Of a DNA stretch of 14,433 nucleotides, positions 1 to 7,367 are shown in pieces. This stretch comes from an uncultured Bacteroidota bacterium (GTDB lineage Bacteria > Bacteroidota > Bacteroidia > Bacteroidales > SZUA-534). Both the position numbers and the translations under genes were made by a program. The notes below the pieces were generated by a model. That model was not told the DNA's origin. It saw only the letters and a list, made by a program, of their open reading frames with translations, and did no database searches. Position 1 is the stretch's first letter, and the number at the start of each line of letters is the position of its first letter. The DNA is taken from assembly GCA_937885735.1 (NCBI GenBank), contig CALABN010000137.1:1-14433 (forward strand), given 5' to 3'.

Positions 1-30
1 GCACAGCAACCTGCTCAAGACAAAATCCAA

Positions 31-64
31 AATCCTTTGAAATCAATTTATAGAATCCGCCTTA
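31..64 (+). repeat. Dispersed repeat, copy 1 (upstream of uppP)
   Basis: This stretch matches the minus strand at 14410-14377 at 28 of 34 positions. The core GAAATCAATTTATAGAA (39-55) is identical over 17 bases, and five of the six differences are transitions. It ends about 36 bases before uppP. The other copy lies about 155 bases upstream of the M16 protease gene in the same orientation relative to its gene. It could be a family of intergenic or promoter-associated repeats; its function is unknown. The match is directly visible and the interpretation is inference. Confidence 0.6.
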
Positions 65-100
65 TTTAATTTATTTTTAAACAGAAACACATTAACGGAA

Positions 101-946
101 ATGAGCATTTTTGAATCCATCATCATCGCAATTGTAGAGGGGCTGACCGAATTCCTGCCCGTATCATCGACAGGCCATATGATTATCACCCAAGGACTTT
201 TGGGTGTAGAGAGCACCGATTTTGTCAAGGCTTTCACAGTGATAATACAATTTGGCGCAATACTTTCGGTTGTTGTCCTTTACTGGAAACGCTTCTTCAA
301 GTTGAACCAGACGCCCGCACCCGAAGGAGCATCGGCACTGAAACAGTTCATCCACAAGTTCGATTTCTACTGGAAACTGCTTGTGGCATTCATTCCTGCC
401 GCCGTGTTGGGCTTTATTTTCAGCGACAAGATTGACGAACTGCTCGAGAGCGTGAGCGTTGTTGCCACAATGCTGGTGATAGGCGGAGTGTTTATGCTCT
501 TTTGCGACAAGATTTTCAACAAGGGTTCTGACGACACCGTGCTGACCGAAAAGCGCGCCTTCTGCATCGGACTGTTCCAGTGCATAGCAATGATACCCGG
601 CGTGTCACGTTCAATGGCCACCATTGTAGGCGGTATGGCACAAAAACTCACACGCAAGGCTGCCGCCGAATTCTCGTTCTTCCTGGCCGTGCCTACTATG
701 TGCGCCGCCACTGGCTACAAACTTCTCAAACTCATTCTCGACCCTGCAGGAATGCAGACGCTGACTGAAAATTTGGGAGTGCTTGTCATTGGCAACGTAG
801 TGGCATTTGTAGTCGCACTTTTGGCCATCAAGTTCTTCATCAGCTTTGTCACAAAATACGGATTCAAGCTGTTTGGCTGGTACCGCATATTGGTTGGCGG
901 ACTGATTCTGGTGCTTATGGCCTGCGGATATAACCTTACTGTTTAA
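101..946 (+). CDS. uppP: Undecaprenyl-diphosphatase (UppP/BacA family)
   Basis: This integral membrane phosphatase removes a phosphate from undecaprenyl diphosphate, regenerating the lipid carrier for peptidoglycan and O-antigen units; overexpression gives bacitracin resistance in the family. The 281-residue protein has the two signature regions. Near the N-terminus is EGLTE (Glu13 and Glu17), followed by PVSSTGH at 20-26. The second is PGVSRSMAT at 166-174, with the conserved Ser and Arg169-170 pair. Several hydrophobic segments (about 5-12, 42-61, 91-107, 121-135, 191-212, 225-250, 260-277) fit a polytopic inner-membrane protein. Length is normal. The ATG at 101 has no Shine-Dalgarno sequence, as is usual in Bacteroidetes. 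Bases 1-100 contain a dispersed repeat and no gene I can defend. cysE follows after 109 bases, so co-transcription is uncertain. Confidence 0.97.
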   Translation: MSIFESIIIAIVEGLTEFLPVSSTGHMIITQGLLGVESTDFVKAFTVIIQFGAILSVVVLYWKRFFKLNQTPAPEGASALKQFIHKFDFYWKLLVAFIPAAVLGFIFSDKIDELLESVSVVATMLVIGGVFMLFCDKIFNKGSDDTVLTEKRAFCIGLFQCIAMIPGVSRSMATIVGGMAQKLTRKAAAEFSFFLAVPTMCAATGYKLLKLILDPAGMQTLTENLGVLVIGNVVAFVVALLAIKFFISFVTKYGFKLFGWYRILVGGLILVLMACGYNLTV

Positions 947-985
947 TCAAAATTGGTGCCTGCAAAAAATTAAAAATTTGTAAAA

Positions 986-1029
986 TCCGTTTAATCACGC
1001 GTCATCAGCGTTCTTTTCAGATTAACGGA
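986..1029 (+). promoter_or_regulatory. Possible leader hairpin upstream of cysE
   Basis: The arms TCCGTTTAATC (986-996) and GATTAACGGA (1020-1029) are complementary apart from one bulged T. Inside them ACGC (997-1000) pairs with GCGT (1008-1011) around a 7-base loop. The structure would lie 27-70 bases before the cysE start, in the probable 5' leader. It lacks a T-tract directly after the stem, so it is not a typical terminator of uppP. It matches no riboswitch that I recognise. It could be a cis-regulatory RNA element or a protein-binding palindrome. Confidence 0.35.
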
Positions 1030-1055
1030 CATCTTAAAAAAATAATTTTTCAACT

Positions 1056-1844
1056 ATGGATACACTTTTCGAACACATCGGGCAATTCAAGAAACGCGCC
1101 GAAGGCAAGATTCCCGCACAATCGTTGAGCCATCAACTGCTTACCAAGACAATAGACCTTCTGTTCCCCATATTGTGCGACGACACACAATCGACCGAGG
1201 CCCGCTTCTACGATATGAAGCACCTTATGCATCAGGCATTGTCGCAACTGTCGCTTTCCGATGAGCAGATAAACGACGAAATAGAGACTTTCGCCAACTC
1301 GCTCGAACTGCTGTACCTTCGTATGATTGAGGACGCCACCGCCATCTACAACGGCGACCCTGCAGCCGAGTCCATTGAGGAAGTGGTGGTCACTTATCCT
1401 GGATTCTACGCCATTGTGGTTTACCGTCTGGCTCATCAACTCTACGAGCAGAACATTCCAATTCTGCCACGACTGTTCACTGAATACGCTCACGGCAAGA
1501 CTGGCATCGACATTCACCCCGCCGCACAAATCGGGCATTCGTTCTGCATCGACCACGGCACAGGCATCGTTGTGGGCGAAACCACCATCATAGGCAACAA
1601 CGTGAAACTATACCAAGGCGTCACTTTGGGCGCATTGAGCGTTGACAAGTCTGAGGCTGGTGTCAAGCGCCACCCGACAATAGAGGACGAGGTGACCATT
1701 TACGCTGGCGCAACCATTTTGGGCGGAAAGACGGTTGTAGGCCACAACTCTGTAATTGGCGGCAACGTCTGGCTTACCGAAAGCGTCGACGCATATTCCA
1801 CTGTATTCAACAAGAGCAACGTGTACGTAAAAAACAAGAAATAA
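1056..1844 (+). CDS. cysE: Serine O-acetyltransferase
   Basis: This enzyme transfers acetyl from acetyl-CoA to L-serine to give O-acetylserine, the first committed step of cysteine synthesis in the cytoplasm. The 262-residue protein has an alpha-helical N-terminal half (about 1-140) and a left-handed parallel beta-helix (about 150-250) of hexapeptide repeats. The catalytic pair is visible as Asp152 in DIHPAA and His167 in IDHGTGIVVGET, spaced 15 residues as in E. coli CysE (Asp143, His158). The CoA-binding turn region with KRHPTIED and GGKTVVGHNSVIGG follows. The protein stops at a lysine-rich end (VKNKK) and lacks the C-terminal tail ending in Ile that docks into CysK in other bacteria. cysK starts 6 bases after the stop, so the two genes are almost certainly one operon. 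EpsC-type naming is also used for Bacteroidetes homologues. Confidence 0.94.
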   Translation: MDTLFEHIGQFKKRAEGKIPAQSLSHQLLTKTIDLLFPILCDDTQSTEARFYDMKHLMHQALSQLSLSDEQINDEIETFANSLELLYLRMIEDATAIYNGDPAAESIEEVVVTYPGFYAIVVYRLAHQLYEQNIPILPRLFTEYAHGKTGIDIHPAAQIGHSFCIDHGTGIVVGETTIIGNNVKLYQGVTLGALSVDKSEAGVKRHPTIEDEVTIYAGATILGGKTVVGHNSVIGGNVWLTESVDAYSTVFNKSNVYVKNKK

Positions 1845-1850
1845 CCAGTT

Positions 1851-2753
1851 ATGAAGGCAAACAACATACTTGACTTGATTGGCAACACGCCTGTAATGCG
1901 ACTCGCCAAACTTTTTCCAGAATCGGAAGTGTGGATTAAGGTTGAAAGCAAAAACCCAGGCGGCAGCACCAAAGACCGCGTGGCGCTCAAAATGATTGAA
2001 GATGCCGAGCAAAAGGGCCTTTTGGACAAAGACACCGTGATTATAGAGCCAACCAGCGGAAACACTGGCATTGGCCTGGCTATGGTTGCCGCCGTCAAGG
2101 GTTACAAGCTGATGCTTGTAATGCCCGACTCTATGTCGATAGAGCGTCGCAAGCTTGCATCGGCCTATGGCGCCGAGGTGGTGCTCACACCCGCCGCATT
2201 GGGTATGAAAGGTTCCATTGACAAGGCCAACGAACTGGCTGGCAGTATGAAATCGTGGATTCCTATGCAGTTCGACAACCTGTCGAACCGTCAGGCCCAC
2301 ATCGACACCACCGCCAAGGAAGTGATTGCCGATTTCGCCGAAGGCATCGACTACTATATGAGCGGCGTTGGCACTGGCGGACACCTTACAGGCGTTGGCA
2401 TCGAAATTAAGAAGAAATGGCCAAACGTAAAGGTGTGGGCCATTGAACCGTCCGACTCGCCCGTGCTCAAGGGCGGACAGGCCGGGCCTCACAAGTTGCA
2501 GGGAATTGGCGCAAACTTCATTCCCGGCAACCTCGATATGTCCATTGTGGACGAAGTTGTGGACATTGATGCCGACGAGGCTTACGAATTCACGCGCAGG
2601 ATTGTGAAGGAAGAAGGCCTGCTTGTGGGCATTTCAACAGGTGCCACACTGGCAGCCATCGCAAAGCGTATGCCCGAACTTCGCGGTAAGCGGGTTTTGT
2701 GCGTTGCCTGCGACACTGGTGAACGCTACTTGAGTGTCGACGGATTGTTTTAG
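1851..2753 (+). CDS. cysK: Cysteine synthase (O-acetylserine sulfhydrylase)
   Basis: This PLP enzyme replaces the acetate of O-acetylserine with sulfide to form cysteine. The 300-residue protein is a complete fold-type II enzyme. The PLP Schiff-base lysine is Lys41 in NPGGSTKDR. The substrate-carboxylate loop PTSGNTG spans 67-73, and MSIERRKL lies at 95-102. The phosphate-binding loop is GVGTGGHLTG (172-181), and the pyridine-contacting Ser262 sits in GISTGA. GPHKLQGIG is at 212-220. Features such as EPTSGNTG, GMKGS and SDSPV favour CysK over CysM, although the NPGGSTKDR lysine region is closer to CysM and plant/CBS types. It is coupled to cysE. The nearest alternative, cystathionine beta-synthase, usually carries extra domains that are absent here. 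Confidence 0.94.
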   Translation: MKANNILDLIGNTPVMRLAKLFPESEVWIKVESKNPGGSTKDRVALKMIEDAEQKGLLDKDTVIIEPTSGNTGIGLAMVAAVKGYKLMLVMPDSMSIERRKLASAYGAEVVLTPAALGMKGSIDKANELAGSMKSWIPMQFDNLSNRQAHIDTTAKEVIADFAEGIDYYMSGVGTGGHLTGVGIEIKKKWPNVKVWAIEPSDSPVLKGGQAGPHKLQGIGANFIPGNLDMSIVDEVVDIDADEAYEFTRRIVKEEGLLVGISTGATLAAIAKRMPELRGKRVLCVACDTGERYLSVDGLF

Positions 2754-2780
2754 CCTGTTTTCAACCAAAAAGCATAGCCT

Positions 2781-3791
2781 ATGAAAAAGACATTGTTGCT
2801 CACGGTCGGCATTTTGCTTGCCACTGTAGGCACCGCCCAAAAAAACGAGATTTCATCGATGCGTTGGGGTGCCGACTTCAACATTCACATCACCTTCAGC
2901 AACGACTCATCCACCATTCTCGACGTCCGTGGACTGTACCACTCTACTTCCACAATGCCACAAATGGCTGTGGGTTCAGAGGAGGTGACCTACTACCCTG
3001 TCACCCTCGACCCGGAGTTTGTGGAGGCTCTCAAGAACCGCAACATCGAGACTTTTGCCAGTGACACCACACCGACAAGAATCCACAACGACTCTGTCCG
3101 CGCAAAGACTCTTTGGAGCGCATTGCACAACGAGATTGGCGGTGGCTACATTCATTTCATAAATTGCCTCATCTACAGCCTTGAATCGAGAAACCTGAAT
3201 CTATATTCTCCTTTCTACAAACGGCCTGAATCCAATTGGAAACCCAGTCCAATGACTGAATCGTACAGGCGTACGCAAAAATGGAAATACTATTTCCCCG
3301 ACAACCAGAAACTTGCGCAAAAAGAGTATCTGATTAAGGAAAAGAAAGGGGAATTGGGCGACATCAGACTGCTTCCTAAATCATTTATTGAACTGTTCCT
3401 CAATACCAACCAAAAACAATATGACCTGCTTGTCGCCAATGGCGAAACTAACAAAGTGGCCATTATTAATATGATCAGGCTTTTAGTCAGTTCAAACTAT
3501 CTGGGAATAGACCAGATAACGCTGATACAAGGCGCCGTGTCAAAATCAATTATGAAATACACGATGAACAGCCTGCCGTCGGTCATCGTATTCGATGATT
3601 TCGGCGCTGCCGCTGCAATGACTCTCGACCACGAAGGCTACAAGATTGACAATGTGGTGTTCAACAAGCAGGACGAACTTTCAAGCGAAGAAATCGAGCA
3701 ACGTATGCAACTTATAAAAGGTGTTATAAATCAGGTAAATACAATAAATAAGAAAATCTTCGAACGTAACCTGAAGAACTACTACAAATAG
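2781..3791 (+). CDS. Secreted protein of unknown function
   Basis: I do not recognise a family for this 336-residue protein. It begins with a clear signal peptide: Lys2-Lys3, a hydrophobic core at 4-16, then GTA before Gln20, a likely signal peptidase I site. No lipobox is present, so a periplasmic or secreted product is expected. The mature part is mixed and polar, with a Tyr/Trp/Lys-rich stretch around 160-185. It ends in a predicted helix of about 45 residues (EIEQRMQLIKG onward) rich in Asn, Lys and Glu, which might form a coiled coil. The gene starts 27 bases after cysK on the same strand, so it may be the tail of the cysE-cysK transcript, although nothing in the sequence links it to sulfur metabolism. 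The coding sequence becomes more AT-rich in its second half. Confidence 0.8.
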   Translation: MKKTLLLTVGILLATVGTAQKNEISSMRWGADFNIHITFSNDSSTILDVRGLYHSTSTMPQMAVGSEEVTYYPVTLDPEFVEALKNRNIETFASDTTPTRIHNDSVRAKTLWSALHNEIGGGYIHFINCLIYSLESRNLNLYSPFYKRPESNWKPSPMTESYRRTQKWKYYFPDNQKLAQKEYLIKEKKGELGDIRLLPKSFIELFLNTNQKQYDLLVANGETNKVAIINMIRLLVSSNYLGIDQITLIQGAVSKSIMKYTMNSLPSVIVFDDFGAAAAMTLDHEGYKIDNVVFNKQDELSSEEIEQRMQLIKGVINQVNTINKKIFERNLKNYYK

Positions 3792-3829
3792 GAATCAATA
3801 GCATCCTGTCAAAAATGCCGTCCGAAATT

Positions 3830-3848
3830 AGGGGTTGAATTTACCCCT
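3830..3848. terminator. Weak hairpin between convergent genes
   Basis: AGGGGT (3830-3835) and ACCCCT (3843-3848) form a 6-base stem around a 7-base loop, in the gap between the converging secreted-protein and GNAT genes. Neither side has a good T-tract; the minus-strand side is followed only by AATTT. The location makes a terminator plausible, but the structure is small. Confidence 0.3.
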
Positions 3849-3922
3849 TGCCGTAACAATGATTCCTGCTTCAACAAAAGGGATGGTGGATAGGCGATAA
3901 AAGTCATAAGTTCGCTTTAGTG

Positions 3923-4411
3923 CTACAGCGCCACCTTCCGCAAATCGCACACCATAATGTACTCCTCGTCATTCTCTGAAATTGTGACGAAACCGAATTT
4001 ACGATACAGGCGGACGGCATAGTTCTGCTTCTGGACTGAGAGCGACACCTTGCCGTACCCGCGAGCCTTGAGTTGGCCGAGCATTGCCGACATTAGCGCT
4101 GTGCCTATGCCACAACTGCGGAACTCCTTGTAGAGCGAAATGGCAAGCGACGGCACCGTGTCGTCGATGTGGCCGTAGTCGTCCATTATACGAACCCATA
4201 CGGCACCTACTATCCGCCCCGAAACCTCGGCGACATATGCAATGTCGGCATCGCGTGTGCAAAAACCCTCGACATAAACCTGCAACTCAGGAAGTTTGAT
4301 GATGTCGCGGTGAGGTGGCTCCACTCCTTCTGGGATGAAAATGGCCTCGTAAAGAAAATCGTCAAGATATGCGGTCTCGCTGTCGGCTAATGGGCGTACG
4401 CTGTATTCCAT
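3923..4411 (-). CDS. GNAT-family N-acetyltransferase
   Basis: This is a Gcn5-related acetyltransferase that uses acetyl-CoA on an amine of unknown substrate. In the 162-residue protein, motif A is visible as SLAISLYKEFRSCGIGTAL (88-106), with the pyrophosphate-binding R-x-x-G-x-G signature at Arg98 to Gly103. Motif B is SVQKQNYAVRLYRKFGF (125-141), with the typical Asn-Tyr-Ala and Leu-Tyr-x-Lys-x-Gly-Phe pattern. The N-terminal region (about 16-45) is a substrate-side segment that I cannot assign. The start is 18 bases after the end of yccF on the same strand, so the two are probably co-transcribed. It could act on a small molecule or a protein N-terminus; the sequence does not decide. Confidence 0.9.
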   Translation of the reverse strand: MEYSVRPLADSETAYLDDFLYEAIFIPEGVEPPHRDIIKLPELQVYVEGFCTRDADIAYVAEVSGRIVGAVWVRIMDDYGHIDDTVPSLAISLYKEFRSCGIGTALMSAMLGQLKARGYGKVSLSVQKQNYAVRLYRKFGFVTISENDEEYIMVCDLRKVAL

Positions 4412-4429
4412 AATGTGATATTGACAAGA

Positions 4430-4804
4430 TTAGCAACGTTTTATCTCTTTACCAAATGGCATAAGGGACATAACCATAAGTTTGAAATGCTGTACTGCAA
4501 ACGGAATGCCGATTATGGTGATGGCGAACGCCACGCACATAAACAGATGGAAAATGGCCAACTCCCACCAGCCCAGCAAAATCCAGACAAGATTCATCAC
4601 TATTGAAAGGCATCCGTCGGCTTGGGGCTTATTGACGGCCTCACGCCCGAAAGGACACAGCGCGAAACCGCCCAACTTGAACAGTTGCAAGCCGAATGGT
4701 ATGCCGATTATGGTCAGGCAAAACAAGAACCCATACACACAGTAGAACAGGCATATAATCAAGCCTCCGAATATTATCCACAAAATATTTCCGAGTGTAC
4801 TCAT
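4430..4804 (-). CDS. yccF: YccF domain-containing membrane protein
   Basis: This small inner-membrane protein has no established function. The 124 residues contain two copies of the YccF (DUF307) repeat: IIGIPFGLQLFKLGGFALCPFG (32-53, given as landmarks) and the parallel IIGIPFAVQHFKL with MPFGKE (97-120). Each is preceded by a long hydrophobic segment (about 5-30 and 67-96), the second including LLGWW. This two-repeat plan matches E. coli YccF, which is slightly longer. It lies downstream of the TonB-dependent receptor gene, separated by a heptanucleotide tandem array, and upstream of the GNAT gene. A -7-like box sits 15 bases before its start. Confidence 0.9.
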   Translation of the reverse strand: MSTLGNILWIIFGGLIICLFYCVYGFLFCLTIIGIPFGLQLFKLGGFALCPFGREAVNKPQADGCLSIVMNLVWILLGWWELAIFHLFMCVAFAITIIGIPFAVQHFKLMVMSLMPFGKEIKRC

Positions 4805-4818
4805 CGCATTTTTTTCTG

Positions 4819-4826
4819 CAAATATA
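4819..4826 (-). promoter_or_regulatory. Possible -7 box for yccF
   Basis: Reading the minus strand, TATATTTG matches the Bacteroidetes -7 consensus TAnnTTTG exactly and lies 14 bases before the yccF ATG (4804). The region where a -33 element should lie is occupied by the heptanucleotide array and contains no TTTG. A second exact match, TATTTTTG, is at 4903-4896 beside the receptor stop codon. Support is by motif only. Confidence 0.3.
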
Positions 4827-4830
4827 TCTT

Positions 4831-4893
4831 GTTTCTAGTTACTGGTTACTAGTTTCTAGTTACTAGTTTCTGGTTGCAGGTTTCTTGTTTTGC
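4831..4893. repeat. Heptanucleotide tandem repeat, about nine units
   Basis: The plus strand reads as consecutive 7-base units of consensus GTTWCTR, beginning at 4831, 4838, 4845, 4852, 4859, 4866, 4873, 4880 and 4887. The first six units fit the consensus exactly. The seventh (GTTGCAG), eighth (GTTTCTT) and ninth (GTTTTGC) are degenerate. Alternating units also create a palindrome, CTAGTTACTAG (4856-4866). The array lies in the gap between the receptor stop codon and the yccF start, just upstream of the -7-like box of yccF. It is not coding, and it is unlike a CRISPR because there are no spacers. Confidence 0.85.
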
Positions 4894-4906
4894 TACAAAA
4901 ATAGGA

Positions 4907-7255
4907 CTAAAACTCGATGCGATAGGCGATGTTTGGAAAATTCATATTCATATAGCGAGGCTCCATTTTGTTTGTCTTTACCGAATATGAATGGCCTTGG
5001 AATCCGTGAAGGTGCAGAAATTCAATGACAAAATGGTGAGCCACCTTTTCCTTGTTCACCGTATATTTGAGCGAGAAGGCGTAGTTCAAATTGGTTCCCA
5101 CCTGCCCCTCAAACGGACGAGTCTCGTCGCAAGGCGCATCGTGGTCAGGGCGGGCCACAATCTCCTCGTATGACACACCTTCGACAAAAGGCGTGTATCG
5201 TTCGCCACCCTGGAAGGTGACACGGCCATTGATGCCAAACACATTCTTGTCGCCTTGTCCGACCATCCACTCCTTTCCGCCCAAAATGTTCAATATGTAG
5301 TTGCGGTTGAAAAGCGTCCCGTGCCAGTCGCCTTGGGCATCCTTATAGTCCGACTTATACAGCGTGGCCGTCATCATTCCGTAAAATCCGTCCTTCAGAT
5401 AGCGCTCAAGCGTAAGGTCGATGCCATAGTTTCGGCCGTTGCCGTCGTTTGTCAGCCTCTGGTCGATATAGAAATTATTGTTGTTAATTATCGAGAACGA
5501 TGTGCCTTCCTCGACAGGAACGTCGTACAGATACTGGAAGAACGGCTCTATCTTGAGTAGCGAGTTTTCGGTCAGACGGCAACTGTAGGTCAGCATAACG
5601 TGCTGCGACTTTGTCAGGGCCAGGTCCTTGTTGACCAGTTCGCCATCGGCCTCGACAAAATAAGCCTCGTTGCGCTCCTTACGGCTATACATACCGTATG
5701 CCACCGACAATGTTCCACGTTCCGACGCCTTGTAACTGAAACTCAGGCGCGGTTCGATGTTCCACTCCTTGTTTATGGAGAAATACATTGCGTTGACGCC
5801 TGCAATCATCGACAGCCTGTTGCTGAACGAAACCTTGTGGTTGGTGAACAGGCGCGTGATGCCTGCATCGCCGTCGACGTTGTAAATCTGGCGCATCGCC
5901 CCGTACGTCTCGATGCATCGGTCCATACGCGAGTCGAAGCGGAAATGCTGGTGGTTGACGCCGTTCTGCATTGTGTACTTGGCGCTGAACTTATGCTGAT
6001 GGAAGATGTCGAAAATGATTACCGAATTGCTACTGTTGCCATCAAGATTAAGCGACTTGTTTGAGACGCTGTCGTAATCGTAACTGCTGAGTTTGTCGTT
6101 GTTGTAACTGTAGGCGACTGACGTTTTCAGTTGTCCGCCGTTGTTTATCAATATCTTATGGTTTGCGCCGATGACGCCCATATATTGGTCGGCACGCGAC
6201 GAGTTCATATCGAAAACCGACTCCCAATCCTCGACATCGAGTTCGGCTGAAGTGTACTTGTCGATAAGTCCAGTGCCCCACACCTGAAATGTTCCGATGT
6301 TGTCGGTAGGCATATTCAACTTGAAGTTCAAATCTTGATAGTCCATCGTTTCGCCAGACAGATTCAGGAATTTGGCCTTGGTAGCCAACCCCATCGTGCT
6401 GTATCGGTAATTGACAAGGTACGAACCTTTTCCGCCCTTGCGGAACGGACCTTCCGACGCAAAATCGAGACCAAGCGTGCCAACCTGGAATGTGTGCTCA
6501 TACTTGGTGTTGTTGCCGTTTCGCATCTTTATGTCGAAAACACCCGAAATGGCATTTCCGTACTCGGCTGGGCAAGCGCCAGTCATAAAATCGCTGTTGC
6601 CGAGCACCAACCCGCTCAACGACGAAAACACGCCACCGCCCGCGCCTGTTATTTCGGCGAAATGGTTCGGATTCTGTACCTCGATTCCCTCAATGCGCCA
6701 AAGCATCATCTGTGGCGCGGCACCGTGAATGCTGATGCCATTTGAGGCTCCTGCCGACGACACACCCGCGAAAGTGGTCGCCACACGCCCCGGGTCGCTG
6801 ACGCCACCTGCGTATCGGCTCGACTCCTCGACGCTGAACATACGGGCACCTACTGGCGCCATCTGGTTCAGAGGCTCCTGCTTGTTTACGGTCGGCGTCA
6901 CCACAACCTCGTCGAGTTGAGTCGGCATCTCCGTCATTTCGATATTGATAACCAGTTCCTTGCCCGACGACACCAGCATCTCCTTTATTACAACTGGCTC
7001 ATAGCCTATAAATGTGGCGCGAAGCGTATGTCGGCCTACTGGCACGCCCTTGATGATGAAGTTTCCGTCGGCATCGGATGTTGTGCCGAGTTGCTTGTCG
7101 TCCTCGATGTATATGGTGGCGGTGGGGATTGTCTCGCCCGAAGCGACATCGGTAACCGTACCGCGAATTGTCTGGACTGTCTGTGCGTTGATAACGTTGA
7201 TGAATGATGCAAATACTGTTGCAATTGCAAAAAATCTTTTGAAATACATTTTCAT
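4907..7255 (-). CDS. TonB-dependent outer-membrane receptor
   Basis: This is an outer-membrane beta-barrel that imports a ligand using energy passed from TonB. From the chosen start the protein has 782 residues. A signal peptide (about 1-24) ends at VINA before Gln25. A carboxypeptidase-regulatory-like domain follows (about 30-108: RGTVTDVASGETIPTA ... DADGNFIIKGVPVGRHTL). The segment LDEVVVT (about 114-120) resembles a TonB box. The plug (about 125-245) contains SIHGAAPQ, RIEGIEV and EYGNAISGVFDIKMRNG, and the rest is the barrel, ending in Tyr-Arg-Ile-Glu-Phe, a typical terminal strand. I chose the ATG at 7255 because it gives a standard signal peptide; an in-frame ATG at 7375 would add 40 non-signal residues. 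No SusD partner is adjacent, so the substrate cannot be inferred. A palindrome and a terminator of the previous gene lie upstream. Confidence 0.93.
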   Translation of the reverse strand: MKMYFKRFFAIATVFASFINVINAQTVQTIRGTVTDVASGETIPTATIYIEDDKQLGTTSDADGNFIIKGVPVGRHTLRATFIGYEPVVIKEMLVSSGKELVINIEMTEMPTQLDEVVVTPTVNKQEPLNQMAPVGARMFSVEESSRYAGGVSDPGRVATTFAGVSSAGASNGISIHGAAPQMMLWRIEGIEVQNPNHFAEITGAGGGVFSSLSGLVLGNSDFMTGACPAEYGNAISGVFDIKMRNGNNTKYEHTFQVGTLGLDFASEGPFRKGGKGSYLVNYRYSTMGLATKAKFLNLSGETMDYQDLNFKLNMPTDNIGTFQVWGTGLIDKYTSAELDVEDWESVFDMNSSRADQYMGVIGANHKILINNGGQLKTSVAYSYNNDKLSSYDYDSVSNKSLNLDGNSSNSVIIFDIFHQHKFSAKYTMQNGVNHQHFRFDSRMDRCIETYGAMRQIYNVDGDAGITRLFTNHKVSFSNRLSMIAGVNAMYFSINKEWNIEPRLSFSYKASERGTLSVAYGMYSRKERNEAYFVEADGELVNKDLALTKSQHVMLTYSCRLTENSLLKIEPFFQYLYDVPVEEGTSFSIINNNNFYIDQRLTNDGNGRNYGIDLTLERYLKDGFYGMMTATLYKSDYKDAQGDWHGTLFNRNYILNILGGKEWMVGQGDKNVFGINGRVTFQGGERYTPFVEGVSYEEIVARPDHDAPCDETRPFEGQVGTNLNYAFSLKYTVNKEKVAHHFVIEFLHLHGFQGHSYSVKTNKMEPRYMNMNFPNIAYRIEF

Positions 7256-7277
7256 ACTTTTTTTGGTTTTCTCTTCA

Positions 7278-7293
7278 CAATGATGCGTCATTG
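7278..7293. promoter_or_regulatory. Palindrome upstream of the TonB receptor gene
   Basis: CAATGATGCGTCATTG has perfect 6-base arms (7278-7283 and 7288-7293) around TGCG. It is centred about 30 bases before the receptor start at 7255. It could be an operator or a leader hairpin. I cannot match it to a named regulator such as Fur. No exact TAnnTTTG box was found upstream of the gene. Confidence 0.35.
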
Positions 7294-7328
7294 CAAAAAG
7301 GTTGCAGAAAAAAAATCTATTTTCTTGC

Positions 7329-7367
7329 AAAAAAAAGCGTCCCAACCAGTAAATGCTGATTGGGGCG
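7329..7367 (-). terminator. Rho-independent terminator after the DUF4143 gene
   Basis: On the minus strand, CGCCCCAATCAG (7367-7356) pairs with CTGGTTGGGACG (7349-7338) around a 6-base loop, with one G-T wobble and one mismatch. It is followed at once by C and a run of eight T (7336-7329). It sits about 110 bases after the DUF4143 stop codon and before the receptor gene. The arm is related to the terminator at 11334-11366. Confidence 0.8.

Noticed and set aside
1..69. Possible 3' end of an upstream gene at the left edge
   Set aside because: All three frames stay open only briefly, none has a recognisable tail, and the dispersed repeat already covers 31-64.
91..1029. Shared ATTAACGGA at 91-99 and 1021-1029 as a common regulatory site of uppP and cysE
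   Set aside because: Nine bases is short, the distances to the start codons differ, and the complementary arm exists only at cysE.
1050..1556. Minus-strand open frame of 168 codons opposite cysE
   Set aside because: Antisense shadow of cysE, with no motif or plausible start context.
1608..2492. Long minus-strand open frame (294 codons) opposite cysE and cysK
   Set aside because: It lies fully antisense to two well-identified enzymes with intact motifs, has no recognisable domain, and its openness follows from their codon bias.
4831..4893. CRISPR array
   Set aside because: The units are 7 bases long and contiguous, without spacers, and no cas genes are present.
5255..6064. Plus-strand open frames of 101 and 154 codons opposite the receptor gene
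   Set aside because: They are antisense to the receptor barrel, with composition typical of a shadow frame, no signal or domain and no promoter.
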